From Pseudomonas sp. 8Z (GTDB lineage: Bacteria > Pseudomonadota > Gammaproteobacteria > Pseudomonadales > Pseudomonadaceae): a stretch of 64,000 nt of DNA. The DNA lies in the NCBI RefSeq assembly GCF_902506535.1, contig NZ_LR733825.1, forward strand, positions 375,206-439,205, in the 5' to 3' direction. Numbering within the stretch: the stretch's first letter is position 1; every line of letters starts with the position of its first letter. Under the pieces are notes generated by a model. The model made no database searches. It was given only the letters and a program-made list of their open reading frames with translations, and was not told the origin of the DNA. This document shows, piece by piece, positions 16,716 to 26,029 of this stretch. Both the position numbers and the translations under genes were made by a program.

Positions 16716-17588
16716 CTACGTGTCTGCCAGCAGGCGGCGCCGGGCGCGCTGCGCGGCGCTGTTGCGCACGGCCCAGCGCAGCAGATTGGCGGTGCGCTGT
16801 ACGCTGGCGCGGATCAGCGGACGGCGCCAGGCGGCCTGGTGTTCGCCGAGCAGGTCGCTGGCCCAGTCCGGCAGCAGGTCGACGCCCGCCTGCATCATCA
16901 GACCGCCGAAGGGCTTAGCGAGGATGCTGGGCATTGGTGCGTCATACAGCAGGCGCACCACTTCGCGCGTGCGCTCATCGCACAGCAGTTGCGAGCGCAT
17001 ATGCTGCAGGTAGTCGGCGATGGCCTGCGTCGATTTGGGCACGTCCTGCGCGCCGAGGCGTTCGGCGATCAGCGCCACTTCGCGGTAGTAGCGATCCTGT
17101 TCGGCTTGCGGCAACTGCGCATCGACGTAGCGCAGGTAACCGGCGAGGAACTGGCTGACCTCGGAGACATGCACCCAGGTCAGCAGCGCCGGGTCGCTGG
17201 CGGCATAAGGGCGGCCATCCGCTGCCTGGCCGACTACCTTCAAGTGGATGCGGCGCACCTTGTCGATCAATTGCTCGGCATCGTGCAGGCCGCCATAGCT
17301 GGTGCCGGCGATGAACAGGCTGGTGCGGCGCAGGCGGCCGAGCATGTCCTGGCGAAAGGTCGAGTGATCCCACACCCCGGCCAGTGCCAGCGGGTGCAGC
17401 ATCTGCAGGAGCAGGGCGGAGATGCCGCCGACCATCATCGCGGTGAAGTCGGCGTGTACCTCCCATACCATCGACTCGGGGCCGAACAGGCCGGCATCAC
17501 CGCGCGGCTGGTCGAGGTCGAGCACACCCAGCGAGGCGCCGGTGAGGCTGTGCACCTGTTTTTCGATCTGACGACGTAGGATTTCCAT
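16716..17588 (-). CDS. DUF2236 / MpaB-like oxygenase-family protein
   Basis: 290 residues from ATG 17588. Contains the helical core of the mpaB/Lcp family (PF09995): LLLQMLHPLALAGVWDHS (residues ~60-80), TSYGGLHDAEQLIDKVRRIH and ALLTWVHVSEVSQFL. Family members bind haem or act as oxygenases, for example latex-clearing protein, but the bacterial paralogues are mostly unstudied. Two conserved His positions (MLHP, IHLK or VHVS) could ligate metal. It follows acs on the same strand after a GC-rich hairpin (17632-17649). Function not assigned. Confidence 0.75.
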   Translation of the reverse strand: MEILRRQIEKQVHSLTGASLGVLDLDQPRGDAGLFGPESMVWEVHADFTAMMVGGISALLLQMLHPLALAGVWDHSTFRQDMLGRLRRTSLFIAGTSYGGLHDAEQLIDKVRRIHLKVVGQAADGRPYAASDPALLTWVHVSEVSQFLAGYLRYVDAQLPQAEQDRYYREVALIAERLGAQDVPKSTQAIADYLQHMRSQLLCDERTREVVRLLYDAPMPSILAKPFGGLMMQAGVDLLPDWASDLLGEHQAAWRRPLIRASVQRTANLLRWAVRNSAAQRARRRLLADT

Positions 17589-17631
17589 GGCGCGCAGTTT
17601 CGGCGCTTGGCTGATGCAAGACAAGATGCGT

Positions 17632-17649
17632 CCGGCCCTTTCGGGCCGG
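17632..17649 (-). terminator. Weak hairpin 3' of acs
   Basis: CCGGCCC with GGGCCGG, four-base loop, but no T-run on the minus strand. It probably gives partial termination at best between acs and the DUF2236 gene. Confidence 0.4.
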
Positions 17650-17658
17650 GCGTGAGGC

Positions 17659-19596
17659 TCAACGGTTGAGGCGCTGCCCAATCAGGCTGTCAACCACGCT
17701 TGGGTCGGCCAGGGTCGAGGTGTCGCCCATGTTCTCCAACTCGTTGCAGGCGATCTTGCGCAGGATGCGGCGCATGATCTTGCCCGAGCGGGTCTTGGGC
17801 AGGCCCGGTGCCCACTGGATCAATTCCGGTTTGGCGAAGCTGCCGATTTCCTTGCCAACCAGGGTCAGCAGATCTTTCTTCAGCTCGTCGGAGGGCTCCT
17901 GGCCGTTCATCAGGGTGACGTAGGCGTAGATGCCCTGGCCCTTGACGTCATGCGGGTAGCCGACCACGGCGGCTTCGGCCACGGCGTCGTGCAGCACCAG
18001 GGCGCTCTCCACTTCGGCGGTGCCGATGCGGTGACCGGAGACGTTAATCACGTCATCCACGCGACCGGTGATCCAGTAGTAACCGTCCTCGTCGCGGCGC
18101 GCGCCGTCGCCGGTGAAGTAGTAGCCGGGGTAGGGCTTGAAGTAGGTGTCGACCATGCGCTGGTGGTCGCCATAGACGCTGCGGATCTGGCTCGGCCAAC
18201 TGGCCTTGATCGCCAGCACGCCGCTGCCGGGCCCAATGATTTCCTTGCCCTGTTCATCGAGCAGCACCGGTTGCACGCCAAAGAAGGGGCGGGTGGCCGA
18301 GCCGGGTTTGAGGTCGGTGGCGCCGGGCAGCGGGGTGATCAGGATGGAGCCGGTTTCGGTCTGCCACCAAGTGTCGACGATGGGGCAGCGCATGTCACCG
18401 ACCACATGGAAGTACCATTCCCAGGCTTCCGGGTTGATCGGCTCACCTACTGTGCCAAGCAGACGCAGGCTCGAACGCGAGGTGGCCTTGACCGGGCCTT
18501 CACCCTCACGCATCAGTGCGCGCAGGGCGGTCGGTGCGGTGTAGAAGGTGTTGACCTGGTGCTTGTCGATCACCTGCCAGAAGCGCGAGGCGTCCGGGTA
18601 GTTCGGCACGCCCTCGAACATCAGGGTGGTGGCGGCGTTGGCCAGCGGGCCGTAGACGATGTAGCTGTGCCCGGTGACCCAACCGACATCGGCGGTGCAC
18701 CAGTAGATGTCGCCTTCGTGGTAGTCGAACACGTACTTGTGGGTCATCGCCGCGCCGAGCAGGTAGCCGCCGGTGGTGTGCAGCACGCCCTTGGGTTTGC
18801 CGGTGCTGCCGGAGGTGTAGAGGATGAACAGCGGGTCTTCGGCGTCCATCGGCTCGGCCGGGCAGTCGGTGTCGACGTCCTTGAGCGCCTGGTGATACCA
18901 GAGGTCGCGGCCTTCGACCCAGGCGACATTGCCCTGGGTGCGCTCGACCACCAGCACGGTGGAGACGTCCGGGCAACTCAGCAGCGCCTTGTCGACGTTG
19001 GCCTTCAGTGGGATGCACTTGCCGCCGCGTACGCCTTCGTCGGCGGTGATCACCGCGCGGCAGTCGGCATCGAGGATGCGGTCACGCAGGGCGTCTGGGG
19101 AGAAACCGCCGAATACCACCGAATGCACGGCGCCGATGCGCGCGCAGGCGAGCATGGCGTAGGCTGCCTCGGGGATCATCGGCATGTAGATGCACACGCG
19201 GTCGCCCTTCTTTACGCCACGGCTTTTCAGCACATTGGCCAGACGGCTGACCTGCTGGTGCAGCTTGTTGTAGGTGATGTGCGCGGATTCGCTCGGGTTG
19301 TCGCCTTCCCAGATGATGGCCACCTGTTCGCCGCGTTTTTCCAGATGGCGGTCGATGCAGTTGTAGGCGACGTTGAGCAGGCCACCCTTGAACCACTCGG
19401 CGCGGCCCTGTTTCAAATCGCTGTTATGCACCTGATCCCAAGGTTTGAACCAGTCGAGAAAGGCCTTGGCCTGCTCGGCCCAGAAGGTTTCGGGCTGCTC
19501 GACGGACTGCCGGTAGAGGCGCAGGTAAGCGTCATTGTCCAGGTGCGCGCGCTGGCGCACGGCATCTTGCACAGGATGGCGGGTGATCTCGAACAT
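17659..19596 (-). CDS. acs: Acetyl-CoA synthetase
   Basis: 645 residues. It makes acetyl-CoA from acetate, ATP and CoA through acetyl-AMP. Start ATG 19596 with SD AAGGA about nine bases upstream; a longer frame to 19629 lacks support. Motifs: [14 protein letters not shown] (AMP-binding P-loop, residues ~263-276), [44 protein letters not shown], and the C-terminal lysine in [12 protein letters not shown] (the site normally regulated by acetylation). Length and sequence fit the Pseudomonas acsA/acsB family. Confidence 0.96.
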   Translation of the reverse strand: MFEITRHPVQDAVRQRAHLDNDAYLRLYRQSVEQPETFWAEQAKAFLDWFKPWDQVHNSDLKQGRAEWFKGGLLNVAYNCIDRHLEKRGEQVAIIWEGDNPSESAHITYNKLHQQVSRLANVLKSRGVKKGDRVCIYMPMIPEAAYAMLACARIGAVHSVVFGGFSPDALRDRILDADCRAVITADEGVRGGKCIPLKANVDKALLSCPDVSTVLVVERTQGNVAWVEGRDLWYHQALKDVDTDCPAEPMDAEDPLFILYTSGSTGKPKGVLHTTGGYLLGAAMTHKYVFDYHEGDIYWCTADVGWVTGHSYIVYGPLANAATTLMFEGVPNYPDASRFWQVIDKHQVNTFYTAPTALRALMREGEGPVKATSRSSLRLLGTVGEPINPEAWEWYFHVVGDMRCPIVDTWWQTETGSILITPLPGATDLKPGSATRPFFGVQPVLLDEQGKEIIGPGSGVLAIKASWPSQIRSVYGDHQRMVDTYFKPYPGYYFTGDGARRDEDGYYWITGRVDDVINVSGHRIGTAEVESALVLHDAVAEAAVVGYPHDVKGQGIYAYVTLMNGQEPSDELKKDLLTLVGKEIGSFAKPELIQWAPGLPKTRSGKIMRRILRKIACNELENMGDTSTLADPSVVDSLIGQRLNR

Positions 19597-19667
19597 GGCG
19601 GATTCCTTGTAATTGTTTGGCCGCAACAATCACAAGGGTGCACCCAGCGAGTAGTGGGTTCAAGCCT

Positions 19668-19707
19668 GATCTGTACCGCCATGTCTCATGCCATGGCGGT
19701 ACAGATC
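19668..19707. repeat. Perfect 16-base inverted repeat 3' of pgi
   Basis: GATCTGTACCGCCATG (19668-19683) and its exact complement (19692-19707) surround an eight-base loop. It begins four bases beyond the pgi stop. There is no T-run, so it is not a standard terminator, and it is not of the REP family seen elsewhere. It may act as a 3' mRNA stabiliser or be a mobile short element. Confidence 0.75.
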
Positions 19708-19710
19708 GCG

Positions 19711-21375
19711 TCAGCCGCGATGCTGCGAGCGGAAGTGCGCGATCAGGCCCTGGGTGGAGGCATCGCTGGCGGGGTCGTCGGTGCTACCGGTGAGGCGCTG
19801 GTAGACCTCCTTGCCCATTTCCTTGCCCAGCTCCACGCCCCATTGGTCGAAGGCGTTGATGCCCCAGATGGCGCTCTGCACGAACACCTTGTGCTCGTAC
19901 AGCGCCACCAGGGCGCCGAGGTTGAATGGGGCGATACGGTTCATCACCAGAATGTTGCTCGGGCGGTTGCCAGGGATGACCTTGTGCGGTGCCAGACGCT
20001 GCACTTCGGCCTCATTCATGCCCTTGGCACGCAGTTCGGCTTCGGCCTCTTCGCGCGTTTTGCCCTGCATCAGCGCTTGAGCTTGCGACAGGCAGTTGGC
20101 GAACAGCCACTGGTGATGGTCGGCCAGCGGGTTGTAGCTGTTGACCGGGACGATGAAGTCCGCCGGCACCAGCAAGCGGCCCTGGTGCAGCAACTGGTGG
20201 TAGGCGTGCTGGCCGTTGCAGCCGACGCCGCCCCAGATGATTGGCCCGGTGCTGATGTCCAGATCGCTGCCATCCTGGCGCACGCTCTTGCCGTTGGACT
20301 CCATGTCGAGCTGCTGCAGGTGCTTGGTGAAGTTACGCAGGTAGTGATCGTACGGCAGGATCGCCTGGCTCTGTGCGCCCCAGAAGTTGCTGTACCAGAT
20401 GCCCAGCAGGGCCATCAGCACTGGCATGTTCTCGCTCAGCGGCGCCTGGGTGAAGTGCTCGTCCATGGCATAGGCGCCGGCCAGCAGTTCCTTGAAGTTG
20501 GACACACCGATGGCCAGGGCAATCGGCAGACCGATGGCCGACCACAGCGAATAGCGCCCGCCGACCCAGTCCCACATGGGGAAGATGTTCTCTTCGCGGA
20601 TACCGAACTCAATGGCCGCCTTGCGGTTGCTGGTCACCGCGATGAAGTGGCGGTGCAGTTCCTCTTCCGGGCCGCCCATGGCCAGGTACCAGTCGCGCGC
20701 GGCCAGGGTGTTCTTCAGGGTTTCCAGGGTGCCGAAGGACTTGCTGGAGACGATGAACAGGGTGGTTTCCGGGTTCAGGCGGGCAGTCAGCTCGCGGAAC
20801 TCGCTGCCGTCGATATTGGCCAGGTAGTGGCAGCGTACGCCGCGCTGGGTAAAGGGGCGCAGCGCTTCGGACACCAGTTGCGGGCCGAGGAAGGAGCCAC
20901 CGATACCGATGTTCACCACTTCTTTGATCGGCTTCTCGCTGTAACCGCGCCACAGGCCGCTGTGCACGCGGCTGACCAGCTCGGTCATCTGGTGCAGCAC
21001 GCGGTGCACCTGCGGAATGATGTCCGCGCCGTCGACCACCAGGCGCCTGCCAATTGGGCTGCGCAGGGCGGTGTGCAGGGCAGCGCGTTGCTCGGAGGCG
21101 TTGACCTGCTCGCCGTTGTACAGCGCCTTGATCGATTCGCCCAGGTGCGCTTGTTCGGCAAGCTGGATCAGCAGTTCCAGGCTTTGTTCGTTGATCAGGT
21201 TCTTCGAGTAGTCCAGCAGCAGGCCACAACTGTCCAGCGAGAAACGCTGGAACCGCTCGGGATCGCTGGCGAAGGCTTCACGCATGCTGAACCCGGCCAT
21301 GTCCTCGCGGTGTTGGCGCAGAGCCTGCCAGGCGGGCAGGGTGGTGACGTCGTGAGGCTGCTGGTAGTAGGCCAT
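19711..21375 (-). CDS. pgi: Glucose-6-phosphate isomerase
   Basis: 554 residues, full length. It interconverts glucose 6-phosphate and fructose 6-phosphate. Signatures: [18 protein letters not shown] (sugar-phosphate-binding), [14 protein letters not shown], catalytic Glu region [30 protein letters not shown] (catalytic His), and [15 protein letters not shown] (active-site Lys). SD sequence AGGAG upstream of ATG 21375. In pseudomonads lacking 6-phosphofructokinase the enzyme mainly runs toward glucose 6-phosphate. It follows panC after a terminator, so it is likely transcribed from its own promoter or by read-through. Confidence 0.97.
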   Translation of the reverse strand: MAYYQQPHDVTTLPAWQALRQHREDMAGFSMREAFASDPERFQRFSLDSCGLLLDYSKNLINEQSLELLIQLAEQAHLGESIKALYNGEQVNASEQRAALHTALRSPIGRRLVVDGADIIPQVHRVLHQMTELVSRVHSGLWRGYSEKPIKEVVNIGIGGSFLGPQLVSEALRPFTQRGVRCHYLANIDGSEFRELTARLNPETTLFIVSSKSFGTLETLKNTLAARDWYLAMGGPEEELHRHFIAVTSNRKAAIEFGIREENIFPMWDWVGGRYSLWSAIGLPIALAIGVSNFKELLAGAYAMDEHFTQAPLSENMPVLMALLGIWYSNFWGAQSQAILPYDHYLRNFTKHLQQLDMESNGKSVRQDGSDLDISTGPIIWGGVGCNGQHAYHQLLHQGRLLVPADFIVPVNSYNPLADHHQWLFANCLSQAQALMQGKTREEAEAELRAKGMNEAEVQRLAPHKVIPGNRPSNILVMNRIAPFNLGALVALYEHKVFVQSAIWGINAFDQWGVELGKEMGKEVYQRLTGSTDDPASDASTQGLIAHFRSQHRG

Positions 21376-21398
21376 CGGGGCTCCTGATCTGCAAAAGC

Positions 21399-21423
21399 AA
21401 AAAGGCCCGGATCGTTCCGGGCC
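21399..21423 (-). terminator. Rho-independent terminator between panC and pgi
   Basis: On the minus strand GGCCCGGA / TCCGGGCC (21404-21411 and 21416-21423, four-base loop) is followed by TTTTT. It occupies the place where panD lies in most pseudomonads. Confidence 0.85.
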
Positions 21424-21455
21424 CCAAGAGTGTAACCGTCCGTGTTCAGACGCTG

Positions 21456-22313
21456 CTACTGGCCAGGCAGTTCCACCACCAGATTATCGATCAGGCGTGT
21501 GTTACCCAGGTGCGCGGCGGTGAGTACCACCAGGTAACGGTCGTCGATAGCCGCTGGGCGCAAGGTGATGGCGTTGCGGATTTCCAAGTAATCCGGTTTG
21601 AAACCTGCCTCACGCTGCTGGCTCTGTGCGGTATCGATCAGGCGCTGATAATCACGGGCGCCACGCTGCAGTTCCTGAGCGATGCCCTGCAAGCCGCGAT
21701 AGAGCGCCGGGGCGATGGCGCGCTGGGTGTCATCGAGGTAGCCGTTGCGCGAGGACAACGCCAGGCCATCTGCTGCGCGCTGGGTCGGCGCGCCGATGAT
21801 CTGGATGGGTATGTTCAGATCGCGCACCAGGGTGCGGATCACCGCCAACTGTTGATAGTCCTTCTCGCCGAACACGGCTAGATCGGGCTGGACCATGTGA
21901 AACAGCTTGGTTACCACAGTCGCCACACCCTCGAAATGACCAGGCCGACTGGCGCCGCACAGGCCCTCGGAGACGCCCTGTACGCTCACGCGCGTCTGGC
22001 TGGTCATGCCGTGTGGATACATCTCGCTGACGTCGGGGTGAAACAGCAGATGGCAGCCTGCTGCGAGCAGTTTTTCCTGATCGGCGGCGAGGGTGCGCGG
22101 GTAGTTGTCCAGATCTTCACCCGCGCCGAACTGCAGCGGGTTGACGAATATGCTGGCAACCACGAAGTCAGCGCGTTGGGCTGCGATCTCCACCAGCGAG
22201 ACATGGCCGTCATGCAGGTTGCCCATGGTCGGCACGAAGCCGATTTGTTTGCCTTCGGCGCGTGCCTGAGCCACGGCGGCGCGCAATTCGCGCAGGGTCT
22301 TGACCGTGTTCAT
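21456..22313 (-). CDS. panC: Pantothenate synthetase
   Basis: 285 residues. It condenses pantoate and beta-alanine with ATP to form pantothenate. Motifs: [16 protein letters not shown] (HIGH-type nucleotide-binding, residues ~26-41), [30 protein letters not shown] and [10 protein letters not shown] (KMSKS-like). Its ATG overlaps the panB stop as ATGA (22310-22313), so panB and panC are translationally coupled. panD, which would make beta-alanine from aspartate, is not in the neighbourhood. Confidence 0.97.
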   Translation of the reverse strand: MNTVKTLRELRAAVAQARAEGKQIGFVPTMGNLHDGHVSLVEIAAQRADFVVASIFVNPLQFGAGEDLDNYPRTLAADQEKLLAAGCHLLFHPDVSEMYPHGMTSQTRVSVQGVSEGLCGASRPGHFEGVATVVTKLFHMVQPDLAVFGEKDYQQLAVIRTLVRDLNIPIQIIGAPTQRAADGLALSSRNGYLDDTQRAIAPALYRGLQGIAQELQRGARDYQRLIDTAQSQQREAGFKPDYLEIRNAITLRPAAIDDRYLVVLTAAHLGNTRLIDNLVVELPGQ

Positions 22314-23110
22314 GCGGAGAAACCGTGTTCGGCGGCGGGGAAGCTACCGTCCTTTACCGCCCTGACATATGCGTTCAGGGCATCGGCGATGGAGGGCTGG
22401 CCGTCCATGAAGTTGCGCACGAACTTCGGCGCGCGGCCCGACAGGGAGAGGCCGAGCATGTCGTGCAGTACCAGTACTTGGCCATCAGTAGCCGCTCCGG
22501 CGCCAATGCCAATGACTGGAATCTTTACCGCCTGGCTGATTTCGGCCGCCAGCTCACTGGGCACGCATTCGAGCAGCAGCATGGCTGCACCGGCCTGTTC
22601 GAGGGCCATGGCGTCAGCACGCATCTGCCGGGCCTGGGCTTCCTGGCGGCCTTGTACCTTGTAACCCCCGAGGATGTTCACTGCCTGCGGAGTCAGACCC
22701 AGGTGCGCGCACACTGGCACACCTCGTTCGGCCAGCAGGCGAATCGGTTCGGCCAGCCAGGCGGCGCCTTCGAGCTTGACCATATGCGCCCCGGCTTGCA
22801 TTAACGCAGCGCTATTAGCCAGCGCCTGCTCGGTGGTGGCATAGGCCATGAAAGGCAGGTCAGAGATGATCAGTGCGCCTTGATTGCCACGTTTGACTGC
22901 CGCGGTGTGGTAGGCCATGTCCGCGACGCTGACCGGCAGGGTGCTGTCATGGCCTAGCAGCACCATGCCAAGGGAATCGCCGACCAGCAGCACATCGACA
23001 CCCGCTTGGCTGGCAGCCTGGGAAAAGGTGGCGTCGTAGCAGGTCAGCATGGCAATTTTCTCGCCGTTGTGCTTGAGGCTCTGCAAGGTGGTCAGGGTAA
23101 CGTCAGGCAT
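22310..23110 (-). CDS. panB: Ketopantoate hydroxymethyltransferase
   Basis: 266 residues. It makes ketopantoate from 2-oxoisovalerate and methylene-tetrahydrofolate. [33 protein letters not shown] is the classic N-terminal Mg-binding region; [31 protein letters not shown] and [22 protein letters not shown] complete the barrel. It overlaps panC by four bases. A 222-base gap separates it from folK upstream, and an SD-like AGGATC lies seven bases before the ATG, so it may have its own promoter. Confidence 0.97.
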   Translation of the reverse strand: MPDVTLTTLQSLKHNGEKIAMLTCYDATFSQAASQAGVDVLLVGDSLGMVLLGHDSTLPVSVADMAYHTAAVKRGNQGALIISDLPFMAYATTEQALANSAALMQAGAHMVKLEGAAWLAEPIRLLAERGVPVCAHLGLTPQAVNILGGYKVQGRQEAQARQMRADAMALEQAGAAMLLLECVPSELAAEISQAVKIPVIGIGAGAATDGQVLVLHDMLGLSLSGRAPKFVRNFMDGQPSIADALNAYVRAVKDGSFPAAEHGFSA

Positions 23111-23332
23111 TTCTAAGGATCCTCGCTCAGGCCTGGTATACGGCTTCTATCCGGCGTAATCCGGCCTGGATTGGCATAAAGGTGCACCCGGCGCCAGGCG
23201 ACGGGACGCCTATAGTCCCGATGGGGGGGCATGAAGTCAATTGCGTGTGTTACCGCCTTGTTACTGGCGTTACCGTCAATGCCTCTGAGCCGTGCTCGTG
23301 CTTGAGCGGCTTGCCCGCGCAAGGTTGTCGAG

Positions 23333-23818
23333 TTACGCGGGCAGGCGTTCCAGTCCGGTGAAGGGACAGGCGGCGAGCAGCTCGCGCAGGGCGCGGCCAT
23401 CCGCTAGCACCAGCTCAGGAGCCAGTTCGGCCAGTGGGTAGAGTACAAAGGGGCGGGCATGCATGTGGTAGTGCGGCACGGTGAGGCGCTCGTCGTCGAT
23501 GCGGCGTTCGCCGAACAGCAGGATATCCAGATCCAGTGTGCGCGGCCCCCAACGCTCGGCTTTGCGCACGCGACCTTGCTCCTGCTCAATGCGTTGCAGG
23601 GCATCGAGCAGTGCCCACGGCTGCAGCTCGGTATCCAGCGCTGCTACGGCGTTGACGTAGCGCGGCTGGTCGGCAGGGCCGAGCGGGTCGCTGACATACA
23701 GCGATGAGTGGCAGGCCAGATGGCTCTGCGGTAGCTGGGCGAGGGCCTCCAAGGCGCTATGCAACTGTTGCCGCGGTGTGTCGAGGTTACTGCCCAGGCC
23801 GATGTAGACGCGCTCCAT
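23333..23818 (-). CDS. folK: HPPK, folate biosynthesis pyrophosphokinase
   Basis: 161 residues. It transfers pyrophosphate to 6-hydroxymethyl-dihydropterin. Signature ERVYIGLGSNLDTPRQQL at the N-terminus and RWGPRTLDLDILLFGERRID (residues ~88-107), ending VPHYHMHARPFVLYPLAELAP. The ATG at 23818 overlaps the pcnB stop by one base (TGATG), so coupling is likely; a GTG at 23821 is an alternative. The pcnB-folK-panB-panC order is the common gammaproteobacterial one. Confidence 0.96.
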   Translation of the reverse strand: MERVYIGLGSNLDTPRQQLHSALEALAQLPQSHLACHSSLYVSDPLGPADQPRYVNAVAALDTELQPWALLDALQRIEQEQGRVRKAERWGPRTLDLDILLFGERRIDDERLTVPHYHMHARPFVLYPLAELAPELVLADGRALRELLAACPFTGLERLPA

Positions 23819-25224
23819 CACTCGCCGCTGCCGCCGTTTTCGCCCTCAGCCTTACGCTTGCGCTGGCCACTGCTGCGGCGGCGTTTGCGCGGTGCGTTGC
23901 CGCTGCCAGCCTCAGGCTTGCCAGCCAGGTCGCGAATCATCTGGCGGCGCAGGCTGTCACTGGCGTGCTGATATTCTGTCCACCATTCACCGAGGTCTTC
24001 GGTCTTCTCACCTGCGCGTTCGCGTAGCAGAAGGAAGTCGTAACCGGCGCGGAAGCGTGGGTTTTCCAGCAGCAGATCGGCGCGCTTGCCGCTGCGCCGT
24101 GGCAGGCGCTCCTGCATATCCCAGATCTCGCGGATCGGGATGGTGAAGCGCTTGGGTACGGCGATGCGCTGGCATTGTTCGGTGATCAACTCATGGGCGG
24201 CTTCCTGCATCGCCGGGATCGGTGGCATACCTCTGCTTTGCAGTTGTAGCACGCGCGTCGGCAAGGCTGGCCAGAGCAGAGCGGCAAAGAGGAATGCCGG
24301 GGTGACCGACTTGCCGTCATGAATGCGGTCGTCGGTATTGATCAGCGCTTCACGGATGAGTTTCTCGGTGAATTCCGGGTTGTGCTTGAGCGCTTCGCCG
24401 CTGGCTGGGAATAGCTGGGCGAAGAGGTCGAATTCGACCAGCAGATCGAAGGTGTATTCGGCATACCCGGAGAGGAATAGCTTGAGCACTTCATCGAACA
24501 GGCGCGCCGAGGGAATGTCGCGCAGCATGGGGGCCAGGCGGCGGATCGGCTCGGCGCTGTGTTTCTCGATGTCGAAGTCCAGCTTGGCGGCGAAGCGTAC
24601 TGCGCGCAGCATCCGCACCGGATCTTCCAGGTAGCGCTGCTCGGGATCGCCAATCAGGCGTACCAGGCGGTTGCGCACGTCATGCATGCCGCGGGCGTAG
24701 TCGAGGATGTGTTCCTGGGTCGGGTCGTAGTACAGCGCATTGATGGTGAAGTCGCGGCGCTGGGCGTCGTCTTCCAGGGTGCCATAGACGTTGTCACGCA
24801 GGATGCGACCGCTTTCATTGCGTGCGGCCAGGTTGCTGTTTTCTTCTTCCTCACCCTGTGGGTGATTAGCGCGGAAGGTAGCAACCTCGATGATCTCGCG
24901 ACCGAAGTGCACATGAACCAGCTTGAAGCGGCGACCGATGACCCGTGCGTTACGGAACTCCGCACGCACTTGTTCGGGGGTGGCACTGGTGGCCACGTCG
25001 AAATCCTTGGGTTCGATATCCAGCAGTAGATCGCGTACGCAACCGCCGACCAGATACGCCTGGTAACCGGCCCGCTGCAAGCGCTCGACCACGCTGATGG
25101 CGTGGCGACTGATCTCATTACGGTTGATTGGGTGTTGGCGACTGCTCAGCACTTCGGGAGTGCTGCGAGGATGCGGCGCGCGGCGCAAGGGAGAGCGAAA
25201 GGACGTGAACAGCTTCTTCAGCAT
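23818..25224 (-). CDS. pcnB: Poly(A) polymerase I
   Basis: 468 residues from ATG 25224; a GTG three codons upstream (25233) is possible. It adds poly(A) to RNA 3' ends and promotes decay. The nucleotidyltransferase motif VGGCVRDLLLDIEPKDFDVATSATPE (residues ~60-85) is the class II DxD site, then RRDFTINALYYDP and the RNA-binding domain. The C-terminus is very basic (RKRRRSSGQRKRKAEG), typical of PcnB. The frame stays open to the start and no other ORF intrudes. Confidence 0.95.
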   Translation of the reverse strand: MLKKLFTSFRSPLRRAPHPRSTPEVLSSRQHPINRNEISRHAISVVERLQRAGYQAYLVGGCVRDLLLDIEPKDFDVATSATPEQVRAEFRNARVIGRRFKLVHVHFGREIIEVATFRANHPQGEEEENSNLAARNESGRILRDNVYGTLEDDAQRRDFTINALYYDPTQEHILDYARGMHDVRNRLVRLIGDPEQRYLEDPVRMLRAVRFAAKLDFDIEKHSAEPIRRLAPMLRDIPSARLFDEVLKLFLSGYAEYTFDLLVEFDLFAQLFPASGEALKHNPEFTEKLIREALINTDDRIHDGKSVTPAFLFAALLWPALPTRVLQLQSRGMPPIPAMQEAAHELITEQCQRIAVPKRFTIPIREIWDMQERLPRRSGKRADLLLENPRFRAGYDFLLLRERAGEKTEDLGEWWTEYQHASDSLRRQMIRDLAGKPEAGSGNAPRKRRRSSGQRKRKAEGENGGSGE

Positions 25225-25408
25225 GGGATGCACTGTTTGGAGTAGTGACCGGCCAGACTAGCATGCTGTCGAAGGGCGTGCGGCGTATACAGCACGATGT
25301 GCAGGCGTTGGGTGCGCAGGCGCATTTTCGGCTGCTGCTGTCTCGTGTTACCTGTAACGGCAAGGCTTTTCGACGGCACGCGACACAATGGCCGCATGAT
25401 TGCTGCGG

Positions 25409-25440
25409 ATTCTAGCATTGTGACGGGGATAGTGTGTAAA
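25409..25440 (-). promoter_or_regulatory. Possible promoter for pcnB
   Basis: On the minus strand an extended -10, TGCTAGAAT (hexamer 25409-25414), lies 20 bases after TTTACA (25435-25440). The spacer is longer than ideal, so the -35 assignment is uncertain. It sits between the CrcZ hairpin and pcnB. Confidence 0.4.
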
Positions 25441-25474
25441 GCGGCAGGCGGGGATCCGGGAACCGGAAGCTACT

Positions 25475-25835
25475 GGGGGAGCCGAAGCTCCCCCCCAAGT
25501 TGGTGCGTGCTCATTTTTTATTGTTATTGAGGGCCTGTTGTTTTTGTTGTATGGCCCTTCCCGGTTTGCCGTGGCTTGCCGGGTGCTCCCTAGTGTGGGG
25601 AGCCAATAGCAAACGGATTTCTTTGGACGCTGATGTTGCCAGTACCAACCAGTTCAGGCGCTGCCTTAGGGCAGTTTTATTATTCTCAGCCTGGCTGCAG
25701 GGGCTAACCCCTAGCGGCAACTCCTCTCCAAAAGAATCAGTTAGCTGCGCCTCCGTACCTTGTTGTTTTTGTTGTTCTGGAGTCGTTACGTCTTGTTCTT
25801 ATTGTGTAGGGCATTGCTTGTTATTGTTGTTGTGC
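25475..25835 (-). ncRNA. crcZ: CrcZ, Hfq/Crc-titrating small RNA
   Basis: Located between cbrB and pcnB, the CrcZ position in Pseudomonas. On the minus strand the predicted 5' end at about 25835 reads GCACAACAACAATAACAAGC, and several A-rich AAxAAxAA blocks follow (around 25752-25776, 25541-25551, 25515-25530). These bind Hfq and Crc. A GGGGGAGC / GCTCCCCC hairpin (25475-25494) is the likely 3' end, giving about 360 nt. A sigma-54 promoter lies just upstream and a CbrB-type site beyond it. CrcZ relieves carbon catabolite repression when preferred carbon is absent. Confidence 0.9.
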
Positions 25836-25845
25836 CAGAGATAAA

Positions 25846-25860
25846 GCAGATGCCGTGCCA
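25846..25860 (-). promoter_or_regulatory. Sigma-54 promoter of crcZ
   Basis: TGGCACGGCATCTGC on the minus strand matches TGGCACGN4TTGC in 14 of 15 positions, with the GG and GC invariant pairs correct. It predicts transcription from about 25834-25835, where the A-rich CrcZ sequence begins. Confidence 0.88.
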
Positions 25861-25920
25861 GTTTTTGTGATTCCTTATAAATCAAGGGTTTGTGGCTATT
25901 GTGGGGTGATGGCGGGGCAG

Positions 25921-25956
25921 AAAAAAGCCGGGTCTTCGTTACCGTTAGACCCGGCT
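25921..25956 (-). terminator. Terminator of cbrB
   Basis: Ten-base stem AGCCGGGTCT / AGACCCGGCT with an 11-base loop; on the minus strand it is followed by TTTTT. It lies between the CbrB site and the crcZ promoter. Confidence 0.85.
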
Positions 25957-25958
25957 TT

Positions 25959-25984
25959 TGTTACGAGATATGGCGTCGGTAACA
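25959..25984. promoter_or_regulatory. Candidate CbrB binding site upstream of crcZ
   Basis: TGTTAC-N14-GTAACA, an exact inverted repeat of the form reported for CbrB targets. It lies about 100-125 bases upstream of the crcZ sigma-54 promoter, a normal enhancer distance. Confidence 0.75.
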
Positions 25985-26029
25985 ACCTGCGGGAACTTGC
26001 GTGATGGCAGATTGTCACCTTGTGGGTTG

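Noticed and set aside
17950..21387. A 1145-codon open frame on the plus strand across acs and pgi
   Set aside because: It is antisense to two well-supported enzymes. In this high-GC genome the complementary frame stays open by composition. The translation is Val-, Gly- and His-rich with no domain.
25511..25720. A 69-codon minus frame across crcZ, ending in NNNKK
   Set aside because: The lysine/asparagine tail is the A-rich Hfq-binding motif. The transcript is better explained as CrcZ.
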